64,000 bases of DNA from a virus. Below are positions 17,258 through 24,325 of this stretch, in pieces; the stretch's first letter is position 1, and every line of letters starts with the position of its first letter. The notes beneath the pieces are model-generated. The model saw only the letters and a list, made by a program, of their open reading frames with translations, had not been told where the DNA came from and did no database searches. The DNA lies in IMG/VR virus record IMGVR_UViG_3300047310_000431, positions 1 through 64,000 of that record; one strand, written 5' to 3'. Position numbers and translations under genes: made by a program.

Positions 17258-17620
17258 TTAGGGGCTATCCCCCGATTCCACGTAATGCTCGCCGTTGGCG
17301 CTCTGCTTGATGGCCGATATCAGGCCCATGGCGTAGCCGATGTCTGGCTTGGTGCCCTCCTTGATCTGCTCGACCATGGTCTCCAGCAGGGACATCAATT
17401 CAGGCGCGCAGCACATGGCGGTGACCGCCTGCTCGATTTCGCCGCGGAACTCCTTGTCGTCCTCCTCGGGCGGACCATAGACGTTGGCGATGACGTGACG
17501 GCAACCGCCGTAGATGCGGTAGTCGTTCCTGTAGCGACGAGCGCGCCAGCCACGCAGGAAGGGCGGCATCGGCACGATGGGGTGTTCGCGACTGGGCGGC
17601 GGATCGGGATATGGCTTCAT
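17258..17620 (-). CDS. Hypothetical protein (120 aa)
   Basis: Begins MKPYPDPPPSREHPIVPMPP. The Pro-rich N-terminus is followed by a basic segment (RGWRARRYRNDYRIYGG), an acidic turn and a helical C-terminus (LMSLLETMVEQIKEG). No family recognised. A good sigma-70-like promoter on the same strand places its predicted start site almost at the ATG, so the transcript may be nearly leaderless. It is the last small gene before the giant virion gene. Confidence 0.5.
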   Translation of the reverse strand: MKPYPDPPPSREHPIVPMPPFLRGWRARRYRNDYRIYGGCRHVIANVYGPPEEDDKEFRGEIEQAVTAMCCAPELMSLLETMVEQIKEGTKPDIGYAMGLISAIKQSANGEHYVESGDSP

Positions 17621-17626
17621 TCCGGT

Positions 17627-17655
17627 ATTATCGCATAATCGACACGATAAATCAA
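17627..17655 (-). promoter_or_regulatory. Leftward promoter with operator-like box in the spacer
   Basis: On the minus strand TTGATT (17655-17650), a 17-base spacer, then GATAAT (17632-17627) make a good sigma-70-type promoter seven bases before the ATG at 17620. The spacer carries TGTCGATT, matching the box found beside the four rightward promoters. It could drive the leftward head gene cluster. Confidence 0.5.
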
Positions 17656-18056
17656 CAGGTGCCTACCTCGGGCGCAGGCGTGATCACTACCGGATCGAGC
17701 GTCGGCATGACGTGCAGGCGAAAGCGCACCTTGACCTGAAATTCATTCGTCTCGTTCATCTCGAAATCACGACCGGGCGCGGCGTAGATTTGCGGCCTGA
17801 GCCGCCACACCACGCTGTATTTCTTGAGGTCGTCCGGCGGCAGGCCCGCATCGACCAAGGTCCGCAGCATGTGCATCATGGCGGCGTGGTCGTTGCGGCT
17901 GTCGAGCCGGGTGATGAACTCATCGTACGGTATGCCGAACTGGCTGTAGGCCCGCGGCAGGCCGTCGATCACCCGGCCAAACTGCTGTTCGATGTGCGCG
18001 GTGAGCCAATCGGTTACCGCCGTGCCGCGCTCGGCCACATAGTCCTTGGCGTTCAT
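17652..18056 (-). CDS. Hypothetical protein (134 aa)
   Basis: Begins MNAKDYVAERGTAVTDWLTAHI. The first half is helical; the C-terminal half is strand-rich and ends EFQVKVRFRLHVMPTLDPVV. No motif is recognised. It overlaps the stop of the upstream gene by four bases (ATGA) and so belongs to the operon running leftward from the Tad2-like gene. That context suggests an accessory, host-interaction role, but the sequence does not show one. Confidence 0.5.
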   Translation of the reverse strand: MNAKDYVAERGTAVTDWLTAHIEQQFGRVIDGLPRAYSQFGIPYDEFITRLDSRNDHAAMMHMLRTLVDAGLPPDDLKKYSVVWRLRPQIYAAPGRDFEMNETNEFQVKVRFRLHVMPTLDPVVITPAPEVGTC

Positions 18057-18445
18057 CCGACTCTCCCCAGCGCCTTATGCAGGAACATGATCGCTGTCTC
18101 GATGTGGGTAGTGGCGATAGACGCCTCTAGCTTGGCGCGATCAAGACCGGCGTTGTACCGGATGTTGGGCACATGATCATCGCCGTTGAGCAGCTTTGTA
18201 TCGCGTGGATGCGCGCCCTGTATCGCCATCGCCTGAGTGATCAGAGCCGCGCCCAGCAGATTGACCTTGCCGATGTCGGTCCGCCGCAGGGGATTATGAT
18301 CAGCGCGCAGCATCTCCAGAGCTTCGTCTGAAATCGTCAGGATGGGAGCGATCTTGTAACACTTGCCCAGCAGATCGTAGTCGACCTGCTGGGCCTCGAA
18401 GCCTTCGACCAGCAGCTTATCGGGTTCGTTGTGCATCGTGGTCAT
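18053..18445 (-). CDS. Possible Acb2/Tad1-hairpin family protein (130 aa)
   Basis: Begins MTTMHNEPDKLLVEGFEAQ, with GAGGGA upstream. The C-terminus reads EASIATTHIETAIMFLHKALGR. This resembles the end of Acb2/Tad1 hairpin-domain proteins, whose recalled pattern is IA-x-TH-x5-M-x-L-x2-A-x2-R. Known members sequester cyclic nucleotide or gcADPR signals made by CBASS or Thoeris defence. The N-terminal ~60 residues do not obviously match, and the protein is longer than some known members. It lies three genes downstream of a Tad2-like gene in one operon, which raises the plausibility. The resemblance is by eye and could be chance. Confidence 0.4.
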   Translation of the reverse strand: MTTMHNEPDKLLVEGFEAQQVDYDLLGKCYKIAPILTISDEALEMLRADHNPLRRTDIGKVNLLGAALITQAMAIQGAHPRDTKLLNGDDHVPNIRYNAGLDRAKLEASIATTHIETAIMFLHKALGRVG

Positions 18446-18461
18446 TGCAGTCCCTCGATAT

Positions 18462-18974
18462 TCAGCGTCTGATTTTAGGGGGAGGTCGGGGATTGTAGCG
18501 CACCGACATGACTTCTTCGTAGTCGAAACTATCAATGCACTCGCTGATCAGGACTAGCGGTCCCTCGGTGCTGAGAACATCAGCATTGTACGTCCACACA
18601 TACTTGGGCACGCGAAGACGATTGGTAGCGAACAGCACGCCTTTTTCGGTAACACGCCACTGGCCGGAATGCTTTTTGGCCGGGTCCTTGCTCGGCTTGC
18701 GCTCGCACATGTCCCACCATCGCATGGTGGGAAGCTGGTTAGAGCCAAGGACGAAACGCGGCGCGGTCTTAGGCACCCGAATGAACTCGCCATCGGGAGT
18801 CGTCATGTGCGAAAGCCAAGCAATGCTAGCCGCCATGGTATGGTTGATGCCTCGCCGGTAGTTCTTGCCGTGCCTGTCGCAGCACGGACACAGGCCACCG
18901 TCCTCCTCCCGCATCCGCTCCCATTTTTGTCGCGCTTCTGCCAGCGTCATGGTCATCCGCGCGGCTCCGCTCAT
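18462..18974 (-). CDS. Hypothetical protein with CPCC motif (170 aa)
   Basis: Begins MSGAARMTMTLAEARQKWERM. A CPCC motif at residues ~29-32 is followed by DRHGKNYRRGINHTMAASIAWL, a conserved-looking helix, then HMTTPDGEFIRVPKTAPRFVL, WWDMCERK, and GQWRVTEKGVLFATNR with a winged-helix-like feel. The pattern GxWxVTxxGxxFA is common in small DNA-binding or zinc-ribbon phage proteins. The start overlaps the previous stop (ATGA). No certain function. Confidence 0.5.
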   Translation of the reverse strand: MSGAARMTMTLAEARQKWERMREEDGGLCPCCDRHGKNYRRGINHTMAASIAWLSHMTTPDGEFIRVPKTAPRFVLGSNQLPTMRWWDMCERKPSKDPAKKHSGQWRVTEKGVLFATNRLRVPKYVWTYNADVLSTEGPLVLISECIDSFDYEEVMSVRYNPRPPPKIRR

Positions 18975-19189
18975 ATCAGACCCCTGCTCTTGAGCAGCCA
19001 TTCCGGCGCGGTCAGTGTCCGTAGCGGGCCGCTCTCACCGGGCTTCTCCAACTGGGCCTGCGACTTGGGAATCCAGACCATGTTCAACTTGCCGTCGTCC
19101 TTGAGCGTGCCGTCGTGAACCAGCCACGCCTTCTCGGTCTCATGCACCAACTCGACGTCGATGTCGTACAGATCGCTACGTCCGCTCAT
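18971..19189 (-). CDS. Hypothetical protein (72 aa)
   Basis: Begins MSGRSDLYDIDVELVHETEKAWLVHD. A short beta-rich opening (IDVELVHETEKAWLVHDG) and WIPKSQAQLE look like a small fold of the kind common in phage accessory operons. Its ATG overlaps the stop of the Tad2-like gene by four bases, so the two are probably co-translated. Function unknown. Confidence 0.5.
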   Translation of the reverse strand: MSGRSDLYDIDVELVHETEKAWLVHDGTLKDDGKLNMVWIPKSQAQLEKPGESGPLRTLTAPEWLLKSRGLI

Positions 19190-19422
19190 GCCATCTCCCA
19201 ATCGGTTGCCAGCAGGTCGGTCTGCGAGCACAACCACGGCACAAGGTCGCCCTGCGCGGTGCTCATGTAGACGTAGGGCAGCGTCATCTTGGAATGTTCG
19301 TCGGGCACCTGAAGTTCAAGCCACATGCCCTTGCCGTTCCAACCGGCGCGGCGAACCTTGTCGCCGTGGCGCATCAGATTGATCGCCCAGCCAATCGTCC
19401 CGCCAATTATTTGCACAGCCAT
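19186..19422 (-). CDS. tad2: Tad2-like (DUF2829) anti-Thoeris protein
   Basis: A 78-aa protein starting MAVQIIGGTIGWAINLM, with a strong AGGAGG ribosome binding site. The signature of DUF2829 is complete: a first helix, GDKVRRAGWNGKGMWLELQV, a strand LPYVYMSTAQGDLVPWL, then SQTDLLATDWE at the end. DUF2829 proteins include Tad2, shown in published work to bind and hide the signalling nucleotide of the Thoeris defence system. The length fits the family (about 80-100 aa). It is first in a leftward operon of small unknown genes, the usual place for a phage anti-defence island. The anti-Thoeris activity itself is inferred from family membership. Confidence 0.85.
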   Translation of the reverse strand: MAVQIIGGTIGWAINLMRHGDKVRRAGWNGKGMWLELQVPDEHSKMTLPYVYMSTAQGDLVPWLCSQTDLLATDWEMA

Positions 19423-19523
19423 GTTGTCCTCCTGACACTTGCGAAACATCGACAGCATACATGGTACGCGGCGCTGTGCTAGGGTATTTATCGACTGCAC
19501 CAACGACTCGCGCTGGTGCTCGG
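19423..19523. promoter_or_regulatory. Divergent control region between anti-defence and lysis genes
   Basis: About 100 bases separate the leftward Tad2-like gene from the rightward lysis genes, so both need signals here. ATCGACAG at 19448-19455 matches the core of the promoter-associated box seen at 30.07-40.67 kb. A weak TTGCGA with a downstream TAGGGT/TATTTAT is the best rightward promoter candidate. One GAGTCGT-class motif (ACGACTC) lies at about 19503. Confidence 0.4.
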
Positions 19524-19703
19524 ATGCGCAAGACCCCGTTCGATCCGCTCGACTACTTCATGCAGTGGTTCAACCCCGGCCCCCTGATCAGGTGGCTGTG
19601 GTGGTTCCTGACCGCCCATATGCCGCCCAGCCTGATGACAATCCTGCTGATTGTATGGCTGGCGGTGATGGCGTATCTGCTGATGGCGATCCTCCAATCC
19701 TGA
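19524..19703 (+). CDS. Small membrane protein, holin candidate (59 aa)
   Basis: Begins MRKTPFDPLDYFMQWFNPG. Residues ~20-57 are strongly hydrophobic (LIRWLWWFLTAHMPP, then SLMTILLIVWLAVMAYLLMAIL), giving one long or two short membrane helices. It is encoded ten bases before the M15 endolysin gene in the same direction, the normal place for a holin or pinholin that releases the endolysin across the inner membrane. It is short for a holin and has no strongly charged tail, so the call rests mainly on context. Confidence 0.6.
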   Translation: MRKTPFDPLDYFMQWFNPGPLIRWLWWFLTAHMPPSLMTILLIVWLAVMAYLLMAILQS

Positions 19704-19713
19704 CAGGTGCAAC

Positions 19714-20148
19714 ATGAACATCACTCACTTCACGATGGAAGAGTTCCTGATCAGCGATACCGCCGAAAGCATCGGGGCGAACAACTACCCGACGTGGGAG
19801 GTCGCCAAGAACCTCGAACGACTCGCCACCGTTATGGAACACGTCCGCAACGGACTGGGGGCCAGACCCGTCACTATCCTGTCGGGCTACCGCTCACCGC
19901 CGGTCAACACGGAGGTCGGCGGTGCGACCAACTCGGCCCACCTCTACGGACTGGCCTGTGACTTCGTGGTCAACGGCCTCACTCCGCTGGAGGTATGCAA
20001 GGCCATCGAACCGCACATGGCGATGCTGGAGATAGATCAATTGATCTGGGAATACGGCGACTGGGTCCATCTGGGACTAAGCGAAGGTCCGGCCCGGTGT
20101 CAGTGCCTGACCATCAACAACGCAGGAACCTCTGAGGGTTTTCCATGA
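19714..20148 (+). CDS. Endolysin, peptidase M15 family
   Basis: A 144-aa protein that probably cuts peptide cross-links of peptidoglycan at lysis. The M15 zinc site is visible: SGYRSPPVNTEVGG, with H76 in NSAHLYGLACD, D83 in ACDF, and H119 in WVHLGL. It has one catalytic domain, typical of phages of Gram-negative hosts, and no signal peptide, so release depends on the holin. It begins ten bases after the putative holin and overlaps the next gene by four bases. Confidence 0.87.
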   Translation: MNITHFTMEEFLISDTAESIGANNYPTWEVAKNLERLATVMEHVRNGLGARPVTILSGYRSPPVNTEVGGATNSAHLYGLACDFVVNGLTPLEVCKAIEPHMAMLEIDQLIWEYGDWVHLGLSEGPARCQCLTINNAGTSEGFP

Positions 20149-20312
20149 GCCATACGACCACCATACCCTTCAAGCAGGACGGTAAGCGCCGCTACATCAC
20201 CCGCCTCGACATCGAAGACAGTAATGCCGTGTCCGCGTTCTACCGGCGCTTCAAGCACTGCTTTGAGCATGATCCTCTGAAAGATTACTTCTACCTGATC
20301 GAGGAAAAGTAA
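20145..20312 (+). CDS. Small hypothetical protein of the lysis operon (55 aa)
   Basis: Begins MSHTTTIPFKQDGKRRYITRL and ends KDYFYLIEEK. Its ATG overlaps the endolysin TGA, so it is co-translated with it. It has no membrane segment or lipobox, so it is not an obvious spanin. The mixed charge and aromatic C-terminus give no family clue. A strong terminator starts at the base after its stop codon. Confidence 0.6.
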   Translation: MSHTTTIPFKQDGKRRYITRLDIEDSNAVSAFYRRFKHCFEHDPLKDYFYLIEEK

Positions 20313-20342
20313 CGCCGCCATCGGGGGAGACCGATGGCGGCG
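20313..20342. terminator. Bidirectional terminator between converging operons
   Basis: A perfect 12-bp stem (CGCCGCCATCGG with CCGATGGCGGCG) and a GGGAGA loop start directly after the lysis operon stop codon. On the minus strand the stem is followed by GTTACTTTTC, so it can also stop leftward transcripts. A second smaller inverted repeat (CCGGAC with GTCCGG) lies near 20375-20399 before the converging gene. Confidence 0.82.
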
Positions 20343-20408
20343 CTTGCTGCACACAGGCAGCGCTGAGTTCCAACCGGACGGATGCCATGCCTGTCCGGCT
20401 GGGCCCCC

Positions 20409-20666
20409 TCAGAACGGACGTTCATCGGCGACAGGCGGACCATCAGGCGCGTCGGGCTCTGGCGGCTCGCCTGCGCCGGGCTCGGGCGGCCCCGGCTCGG
20501 CCCTCGCCCCATTGGCGCGGCGCGGACGAACCACCGCACCGGGAAAGGTGACAGCGACGTCGATGCCCATCTCGGTCAGCGCGGTGACAACCTCCTCCCA
20601 TGGGCCATCGACCGTGTAGTCGCGCCGGTATCGGTGGCCGTTCATCTGGTAGCGCAGTGTGATCAT
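20409..20666 (-). CDS. Small protein of the MITLRY family, Pro-rich tail (85 aa)
   Basis: Begins MITLRYQMNGHRYRRDYTVDG and continues through EEVVTALTEMGIDVAVTFPG. The first ~43 residues match a 43-aa protein at 31214-31345 (MITLRYVIKGLRFRRTY, ending GIAVTVTVTA). The two are paralogues with a common pattern MITLRY-x3-G-x-R-x-RR-x-Y ending in a GIxVxVT strand. This copy has an added Pro/Glu/Gly-rich tail. It lies just downstream of the large terminase gene. Function unknown. Confidence 0.6.
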   Translation of the reverse strand: MITLRYQMNGHRYRRDYTVDGPWEEVVTALTEMGIDVAVTFPGAVVRPRRANGARAEPGPPEPGAGEPPEPDAPDGPPVADERPF

Positions 20667-20722
20667 GAAGCAGTCTCCTTGTGGCTCGAAGAGTGCCGCC
20701 GAAGACGCGGGAGTGTCAATAA

Positions 20723-22249
20723 TTAATCGTAAGGATTGCGGACCTCGGCGTCGCTCCTGTGCAGCGAGTCGTAGAGCGCTTGGTTCTCGCCGAGGTCGAC
20801 CTCCAGTTCCATCGAGTCGTCCTTGAACTCGCCGGTCACGCCGGTCGTCACGCCTGCGGTGAGCCAGCGATCCGCGAAATACCGAACCGCTTGCGAGAAG
20901 CTGTCGACGAAGTCGTCATTGCGAGTCGTTCCGGGACCTGAGTAGACCGTCACCTCTTTAAGAAACGGCTCGCACCATGAGCGAGGCTCACCCCGCTTTA
21001 CTTTGCTCTCAGGAAGCCAAATGCGGCCCGCCGAGGCCACATGGGAGACGCCATGGAGCCGAGACAGCTTGTCGGCCCTGCCGGGGTTGTAGGGCCACGA
21101 ATCGACGCCCTCGTACTGCAGCGTCTGTCTGAGGGAGATGCCGGAACCCTTGTCCTCGATGATCAGCAGGTCGGGCGTCTTGATCTGCTCATGGTACTGG
21201 GGCTCGCCCACCACCGGCCTGAAGATCAGGTCGCGGCGTCGGCCATAGCGCGCCTTCATCTCCTGCTTGGCCCGCTTGATCAACTCGGGAAAGCCAATCT
21301 GCTCGTGCCAGCATTCGAGCATCATCATGTTCCAGCGGCGCTTCTCGGGGAACACGCCCCACACCGTGCAGGCGGTGAAGTCGGGCTCGTAGTCTTTCTT
21401 GTCGAACGTCTTCTCGGTCAGCGCCGTGTCGAGGCTGACGAACACGAAATCGAACCACGGCAGCGGCCGGTCGTGCGTCCATAGCTGCAGCCAGCTTCGC
21501 TTGATGATCGCCGCCTCGCCGACCTCCAGCAGTTCGCCCAGCACCTCCTGCCGATAGATTTGCGTGCCCTCGTACTGCTGCAGTTCGTCGAAGAACGCCT
21601 CGGCAAGGTTGGCGCGGTTCTCCATGGTGGTGCCGACGACAACCTTGACGTCGCGCCGCGCCAGCATGTCCTTGAGCCAGTCGAGCGGACGTGGCGTCGT
21701 CGTGTAGAGTCGTTGAGGCTGGACGCGGCGATTATCGACAGTCGTATAAAACAGACGGGTCGATAGATCGATGTTGCTGATCACCGCCTCTGCCGTGGTG
21801 TTCCACGCCGCCGCCTCGTCGCCCCATGTGAAGTGCGCCTGCGGACCGCGCAGACGGTCGGGCGACTCGGCCGAGAAGCCCTTGATGATCGAGCCGTTGA
21901 TGAGTCGTATCTCGAAGATCGAGTTGTTGATGCTCGCGACCATCTGGTGCGGGATCATATTGATCAGGCCGGATGGACCGCCGAAGACCACTCCACGAAG
22001 ATCGCCGTAAGTGGGGGCGATGACGTGAATGACGCAGCCGGGATATAGACCAGCCTGTCGTCGAACCCAGTTCGATCCCACCAAGGTCTTGCCGAAGCCT
22101 CGACCCGCCTGCACCACGCACAGTGACCAGCCTGACACTGGCAGCAACTGCTTGAGCCGGGCGCGGCGGCTCCAGCGGTTCTCGGCTTCGATGAAGGCGA
22201 GTTCGTGGTCATTAGCGACTCTGAGTCGTTGTGCGTTGATGACCGGCAT
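20723..22249 (-). CDS. terL: Terminase large subunit
   Basis: A 508-aa DNA-packaging motor. The ATPase domain has Walker A AGRGFGKT (residues 48-55) and Walker B with catalytic Glu in TWGDEAA (141-147). The nuclease domain has its acidic triad in SLDTALTE (D274), LLIIEDKGSG (D366) and NDDFVDSFSQA (D446/D449). The length is normal for the family. It pumps DNA into the procapsid through the portal and cuts the concatemer. The gene is followed by a 43-residue-module protein and preceded by an Ig-like protein gene; the portal lies ~10 kb away, so the packaging genes are split. Confidence 0.93.
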   Translation of the reverse strand: MPVINAQRLRVANDHELAFIEAENRWSRRARLKQLLPVSGWSLCVVQAGRGFGKTLVGSNWVRRQAGLYPGCVIHVIAPTYGDLRGVVFGGPSGLINMIPHQMVASINNSIFEIRLINGSIIKGFSAESPDRLRGPQAHFTWGDEAAAWNTTAEAVISNIDLSTRLFYTTVDNRRVQPQRLYTTTPRPLDWLKDMLARRDVKVVVGTTMENRANLAEAFFDELQQYEGTQIYRQEVLGELLEVGEAAIIKRSWLQLWTHDRPLPWFDFVFVSLDTALTEKTFDKKDYEPDFTACTVWGVFPEKRRWNMMMLECWHEQIGFPELIKRAKQEMKARYGRRRDLIFRPVVGEPQYHEQIKTPDLLIIEDKGSGISLRQTLQYEGVDSWPYNPGRADKLSRLHGVSHVASAGRIWLPESKVKRGEPRSWCEPFLKEVTVYSGPGTTRNDDFVDSFSQAVRYFADRWLTAGVTTGVTGEFKDDSMELEVDLGENQALYDSLHRSDAEVRNPYD

Positions 22250-22258
22250 CGAGCAGCC

Positions 22259-22888
22259 TTAGACCGTCGGCTCCTGCCCCACCATGTCGTCCTCGTCGGG
22301 AATGAATGGCACGTCTTTGACCTCCGGTTCAGGGGGCGGCGGCATGTGGGTCGGCGGCAGGTTAATGGCGACCTGCGGATTGGGAGTCGTTTCCGAGAAC
22401 GTAGGTGTAGGAACGACCACCACCTCGATGACGGGGGGAGCGACGTAGGCCGCCACCACGTCGTTCGACAGCGCAGGCAGCGACGAGCCATAGGCATTGG
22501 CGACGATCAACTGGCAGGCAAAGGTGTGGCCATCGTCGTCGGGCTGCAACGTGTAGCTGGGGTCGCGCATCATCGCTATCGCCACGCCGTCGCATAGCCA
22601 GTGATAGTCGCGACTCGTCGGCTCGCCCTCCCAGTTGCCTGCCGTACAGGTCAGCGTGTTCGTGTCCGCCGTCTGCTCGGCGTAGGGACGGTCGACCACG
22701 ATGGGCTCGTTGCCCGCTACCACGTCATGGACCGGCAACGCCTCGGCTGGCTGCGACCCGTAGGTGATGGGCGGCTGACCGGGATCACCCGGCTGGGCCA
22801 GCGGAACGACGAGCGTCTCGACGCTCGGCGGAGCCGCGGGGGACGGATAGTACGTCGTGCCTACCGCGGGGTCGCTGATGTCGCTCAT
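22259..22888 (-). CDS. Ig-like-domain protein, possible decoration protein (209 aa)
   Basis: Begins MSDISDPAVGTTYYPSP. Residues ~75-145 look like an immunoglobulin-like domain: NTLTCTAGNWEGEP, YHWLCDGVAI, SYTLQPDDDGHTFACQLIVANAYG, with the two Cys of a beta-sandwich. Long Pro-rich acidic linkers lie on both sides. Ig-like domains in phages usually decorate capsids or tails and bind host-surface sugars weakly. It is nine bases upstream of the terminase gene, an unusual place for a virion protein. No signal peptide. Confidence 0.6.
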   Translation of the reverse strand: MSDISDPAVGTTYYPSPAAPPSVETLVVPLAQPGDPGQPPITYGSQPAEALPVHDVVAGNEPIVVDRPYAEQTADTNTLTCTAGNWEGEPTSRDYHWLCDGVAIAMMRDPSYTLQPDDDGHTFACQLIVANAYGSSLPALSNDVVAAYVAPPVIEVVVVPTPTFSETTPNPQVAINLPPTHMPPPPEPEVKDVPFIPDEDDMVGQEPTV

Positions 22889-22932
22889 GTTCTCCCTCCA
22901 TCTTTGCGATTGAGGGCGGCATCATGCGAGCA

Positions 22933-23226
22933 TCAGTCGTCCTTGTCCAAGAGTCGTTGGAGGTTTTCGTCCTGCTCTTCCTCCTCCAGCTTTTCGATGG
23001 CCAGCGTACACAGCGCCTCGATGGCCAGACCGGCGTTGGCGTCGTCCTCGTCCAGCAGTTCACGCATGCGTTCGAGTATCCTGATGGTCTCCTGCTTGGT
23101 CTCTTCCTTGATCATCATGTCGCTTTGCGTGCCCATGGATAACTCCCTGACCAAATGCCATGCGTCATCGCGATGGCAATATAATTTTCCCGTCAGCATG
23201 TTGTAGTGCAGGGTTCCTTCAGCCAT
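22933..23226 (-). CDS. Small hypothetical protein (97 aa)
   Basis: Begins MAEGTLHYNMLTGKLYCHRDDAWHL. A short N-terminal hydrophobic/aromatic part is followed by a long acidic helix (LERMRELLDEDDANAG, then AIEKLEEEEQDENLQRLL). It is probably elongated and may form a coiled coil. It belongs to a run of tiny leftward genes upstream of the terminase gene. Function unknown. Confidence 0.5.
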   Translation of the reverse strand: MAEGTLHYNMLTGKLYCHRDDAWHLVRELSMGTQSDMMIKEETKQETIRILERMRELLDEDDANAGLAIEALCTLAIEKLEEEEQDENLQRLLDKDD

Positions 23227-23230
23227 CTGC

Positions 23231-23506
23231 CTACTTCGCGAAGTACGATTTGACCGCGCACATCTGCGTAATCTCCATCTGCGATATGGCGATTGACGCC
23301 ATGCGCTTCATGGGGTCGGTGGCATTAGCGCCGTCGCGGAGTTCGATCATCTTCTGGATCACCGCCGCACACATCCCCTTGACCACGGCAACGTCGCTGC
23401 TGGTGCTTGGATTGAAGTCGAACAGCACGGCATCGAGCGCCCGAACACTGGGGGTGATGATGTCGCTGTAGTTATCGCCTATGTCGATTCGTACTACGAC
23501 CGCCAT
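23231..23506 (-). CDS. Small hypothetical protein (91 aa)
   Basis: Begins MAVVVRIDIGDNYSDIITPS at an ATG preceded by AAAAGGA; the in-frame TTG two codons upstream is less likely. The C-terminal half is helical with SVRALDAVLFDF and MKRMASIAISQMEITQM segments. No motif recognised. It lies four bases from the gene downstream and three bases from the gene upstream, a tightly spaced operon. Confidence 0.5.
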   Translation of the reverse strand: MAVVVRIDIGDNYSDIITPSVRALDAVLFDFNPSTSSDVAVVKGMCAAVIQKMIELRDGANATDPMKRMASIAISQMEITQMCAVKSYFAK

Positions 23507-23508
23507 GA

Positions 23509-23754
23509 TCAATTCCTTTTCTGTCCGGTGGTGTCGGATAAGTGCGTATTGGGACCGATGAACTGCTTGAACTTTTTCATCAGCCTGTCGAGCGTGCTCT
23601 CGTAGTCGATGATGATGTCGCCCGTGAAGCCCAGTTCATCAGCCGTCACATGGATCGGGCTGCCTGCCTTGAGCGCGCGGATATTGTCCTCGGTGATGCC
23701 GAAGATGATGACACCGCGACCCGTCCTGTCATCGCGCGCAGACATCTTGATCAT
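23509..23754 (-). CDS. Small hypothetical protein (81 aa)
   Basis: Begins MIKMSARDDRTGRGVIIFGITEDNIRAL. The N-terminal part (VIIFGITEDNIRALKAGSPIHV) reads like a small alpha/beta unit of the type found in phage proteins with ITxENxxRLxxGxPI; the C-terminal end is basic. Such modules are widespread in Gram-positive and Gram-negative phages without known role. GGGAC precedes the ATG. Confidence 0.5.
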   Translation of the reverse strand: MIKMSARDDRTGRGVIIFGITEDNIRALKAGSPIHVTADELGFTGDIIIDYESTLDRLMKKFKQFIGPNTHLSDTTGQKRN

Positions 23755-23770
23755 TGTCCCTCACCACCCA

Positions 23771-23998
23771 TCAGTTCTTCCTCAAAAACGTCGGCACCTC
23801 TATCTTGTCGCGAACCGTGTCGCGTATGCTCAACAGCAGCGCGTTCATCTCGGTGATCAGTTCGATCATCACACCGAGTCGTTGGTGCATGCGCGCGGTG
23901 TCGCGCTCGATGTGACCAACCCGCTCGGCAAGGTTATCCAGTTCAGCGTCGGTCATGGCAACCCTCTCGGCAAGGTTATCCAGTTCAGCGTCGGTCAT
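23771..23998 (-). CDS. Small coiled-coil protein with N-terminal duplication (75 aa)
   Basis: Begins MTDAELDNLAERVA twice in a row: the second copy is a 42-bp in-frame tandem duplication that includes a second ATG, so translation could start at either. The rest is a long helix (HIERDTARMHQRLGVMI, ELITEMNALLLSIRDTV), pointing to a coiled-coil oligomer. It overlaps the zinc-motif gene upstream by 14 bases. Function unknown. Confidence 0.55.
   Translation of the reverse strand: MTDAELDNLAERVAMTDAELDNLAERVGHIERDTARMHQRLGVMIELITEMNALLLSIRDTVRDKIEVPTFLRKN
23924..23998. repeat. Direct repeat, 33-bp unit offset by 42 bp
   Basis: Copies 23924-23956 and 23966-23998 are identical over 33 bases and code for the doubled MTDAELDNLAERV peptide. 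Being exact, the duplication is likely recent. Confidence 0.85.
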
Positions 23999-24170
23999 TT
24001 TCCGCCTGCCTCTTCAGTCTCTCTTCATTGGCTTTGGTCCCTGCAAGATCATAGGCGTACTCAGGGCATTTGCATTCGCTGCAGGGTCGCGGTGCGCTAC
24101 GGTCAGTATCACTCCATGCGTGGCTCTCGACGACGTGGCCGCAGGCGCAGAGGTAACTGCCGCGCAGCAT
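23985..24170 (-). CDS. Small zinc-motif protein (61 aa)
   Basis: Begins MLRGSYLCACGHVVESHAW. The cysteines CAC and CSECKC with nearby histidines form a likely zinc ribbon: CACGHVVESH and PCSECKCPEY. The C-terminus is charged (KANEERLKRQAEN). Its ATG overlaps the TGA of the upstream zinc-ribbon gene by one base. Tiny zinc ribbons like this are frequent in phage early operons and often bind proteins or nucleic acid; no specific role can be given. Confidence 0.6.
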   Translation of the reverse strand: MLRGSYLCACGHVVESHAWSDTDRSAPRPCSECKCPEYAYDLAGTKANEERLKRQAENDRR

Positions 24171-24325
24171 CACCAGTGCCCACAGACAGAACAGAACAGG
24201 TCGCGTCCGTTGGTGGCGACTGGAGCCTTGACACCGCACCAGCCGCAATGATGCAGCCAGCGCTTGTAGGTTATGGCACCGGGATGACGCTTGATCGGCA
24301 CACCGTTCGCTGTCTTGGCGATCAT
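24170..24325 (-). CDS. Tiny zinc-ribbon protein (51 aa)
   Basis: Reads MIAKTANGVPIKRHPG, then YKRWLHHCGWCGVKAP and DLFCSVCGHW. The two CxxC pairs (CGWC and CSVC) about 18 residues apart make a complete four-cysteine zinc ribbon. It overlaps its neighbours on both sides (ATGA with the upstream gene, TGATG with the downstream gene), which supports a real gene despite its size. Function unknown. Confidence 0.62.
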   Translation of the reverse strand: MIAKTANGVPIKRHPGAITYKRWLHHCGWCGVKAPVATNGRDLFCSVCGHW

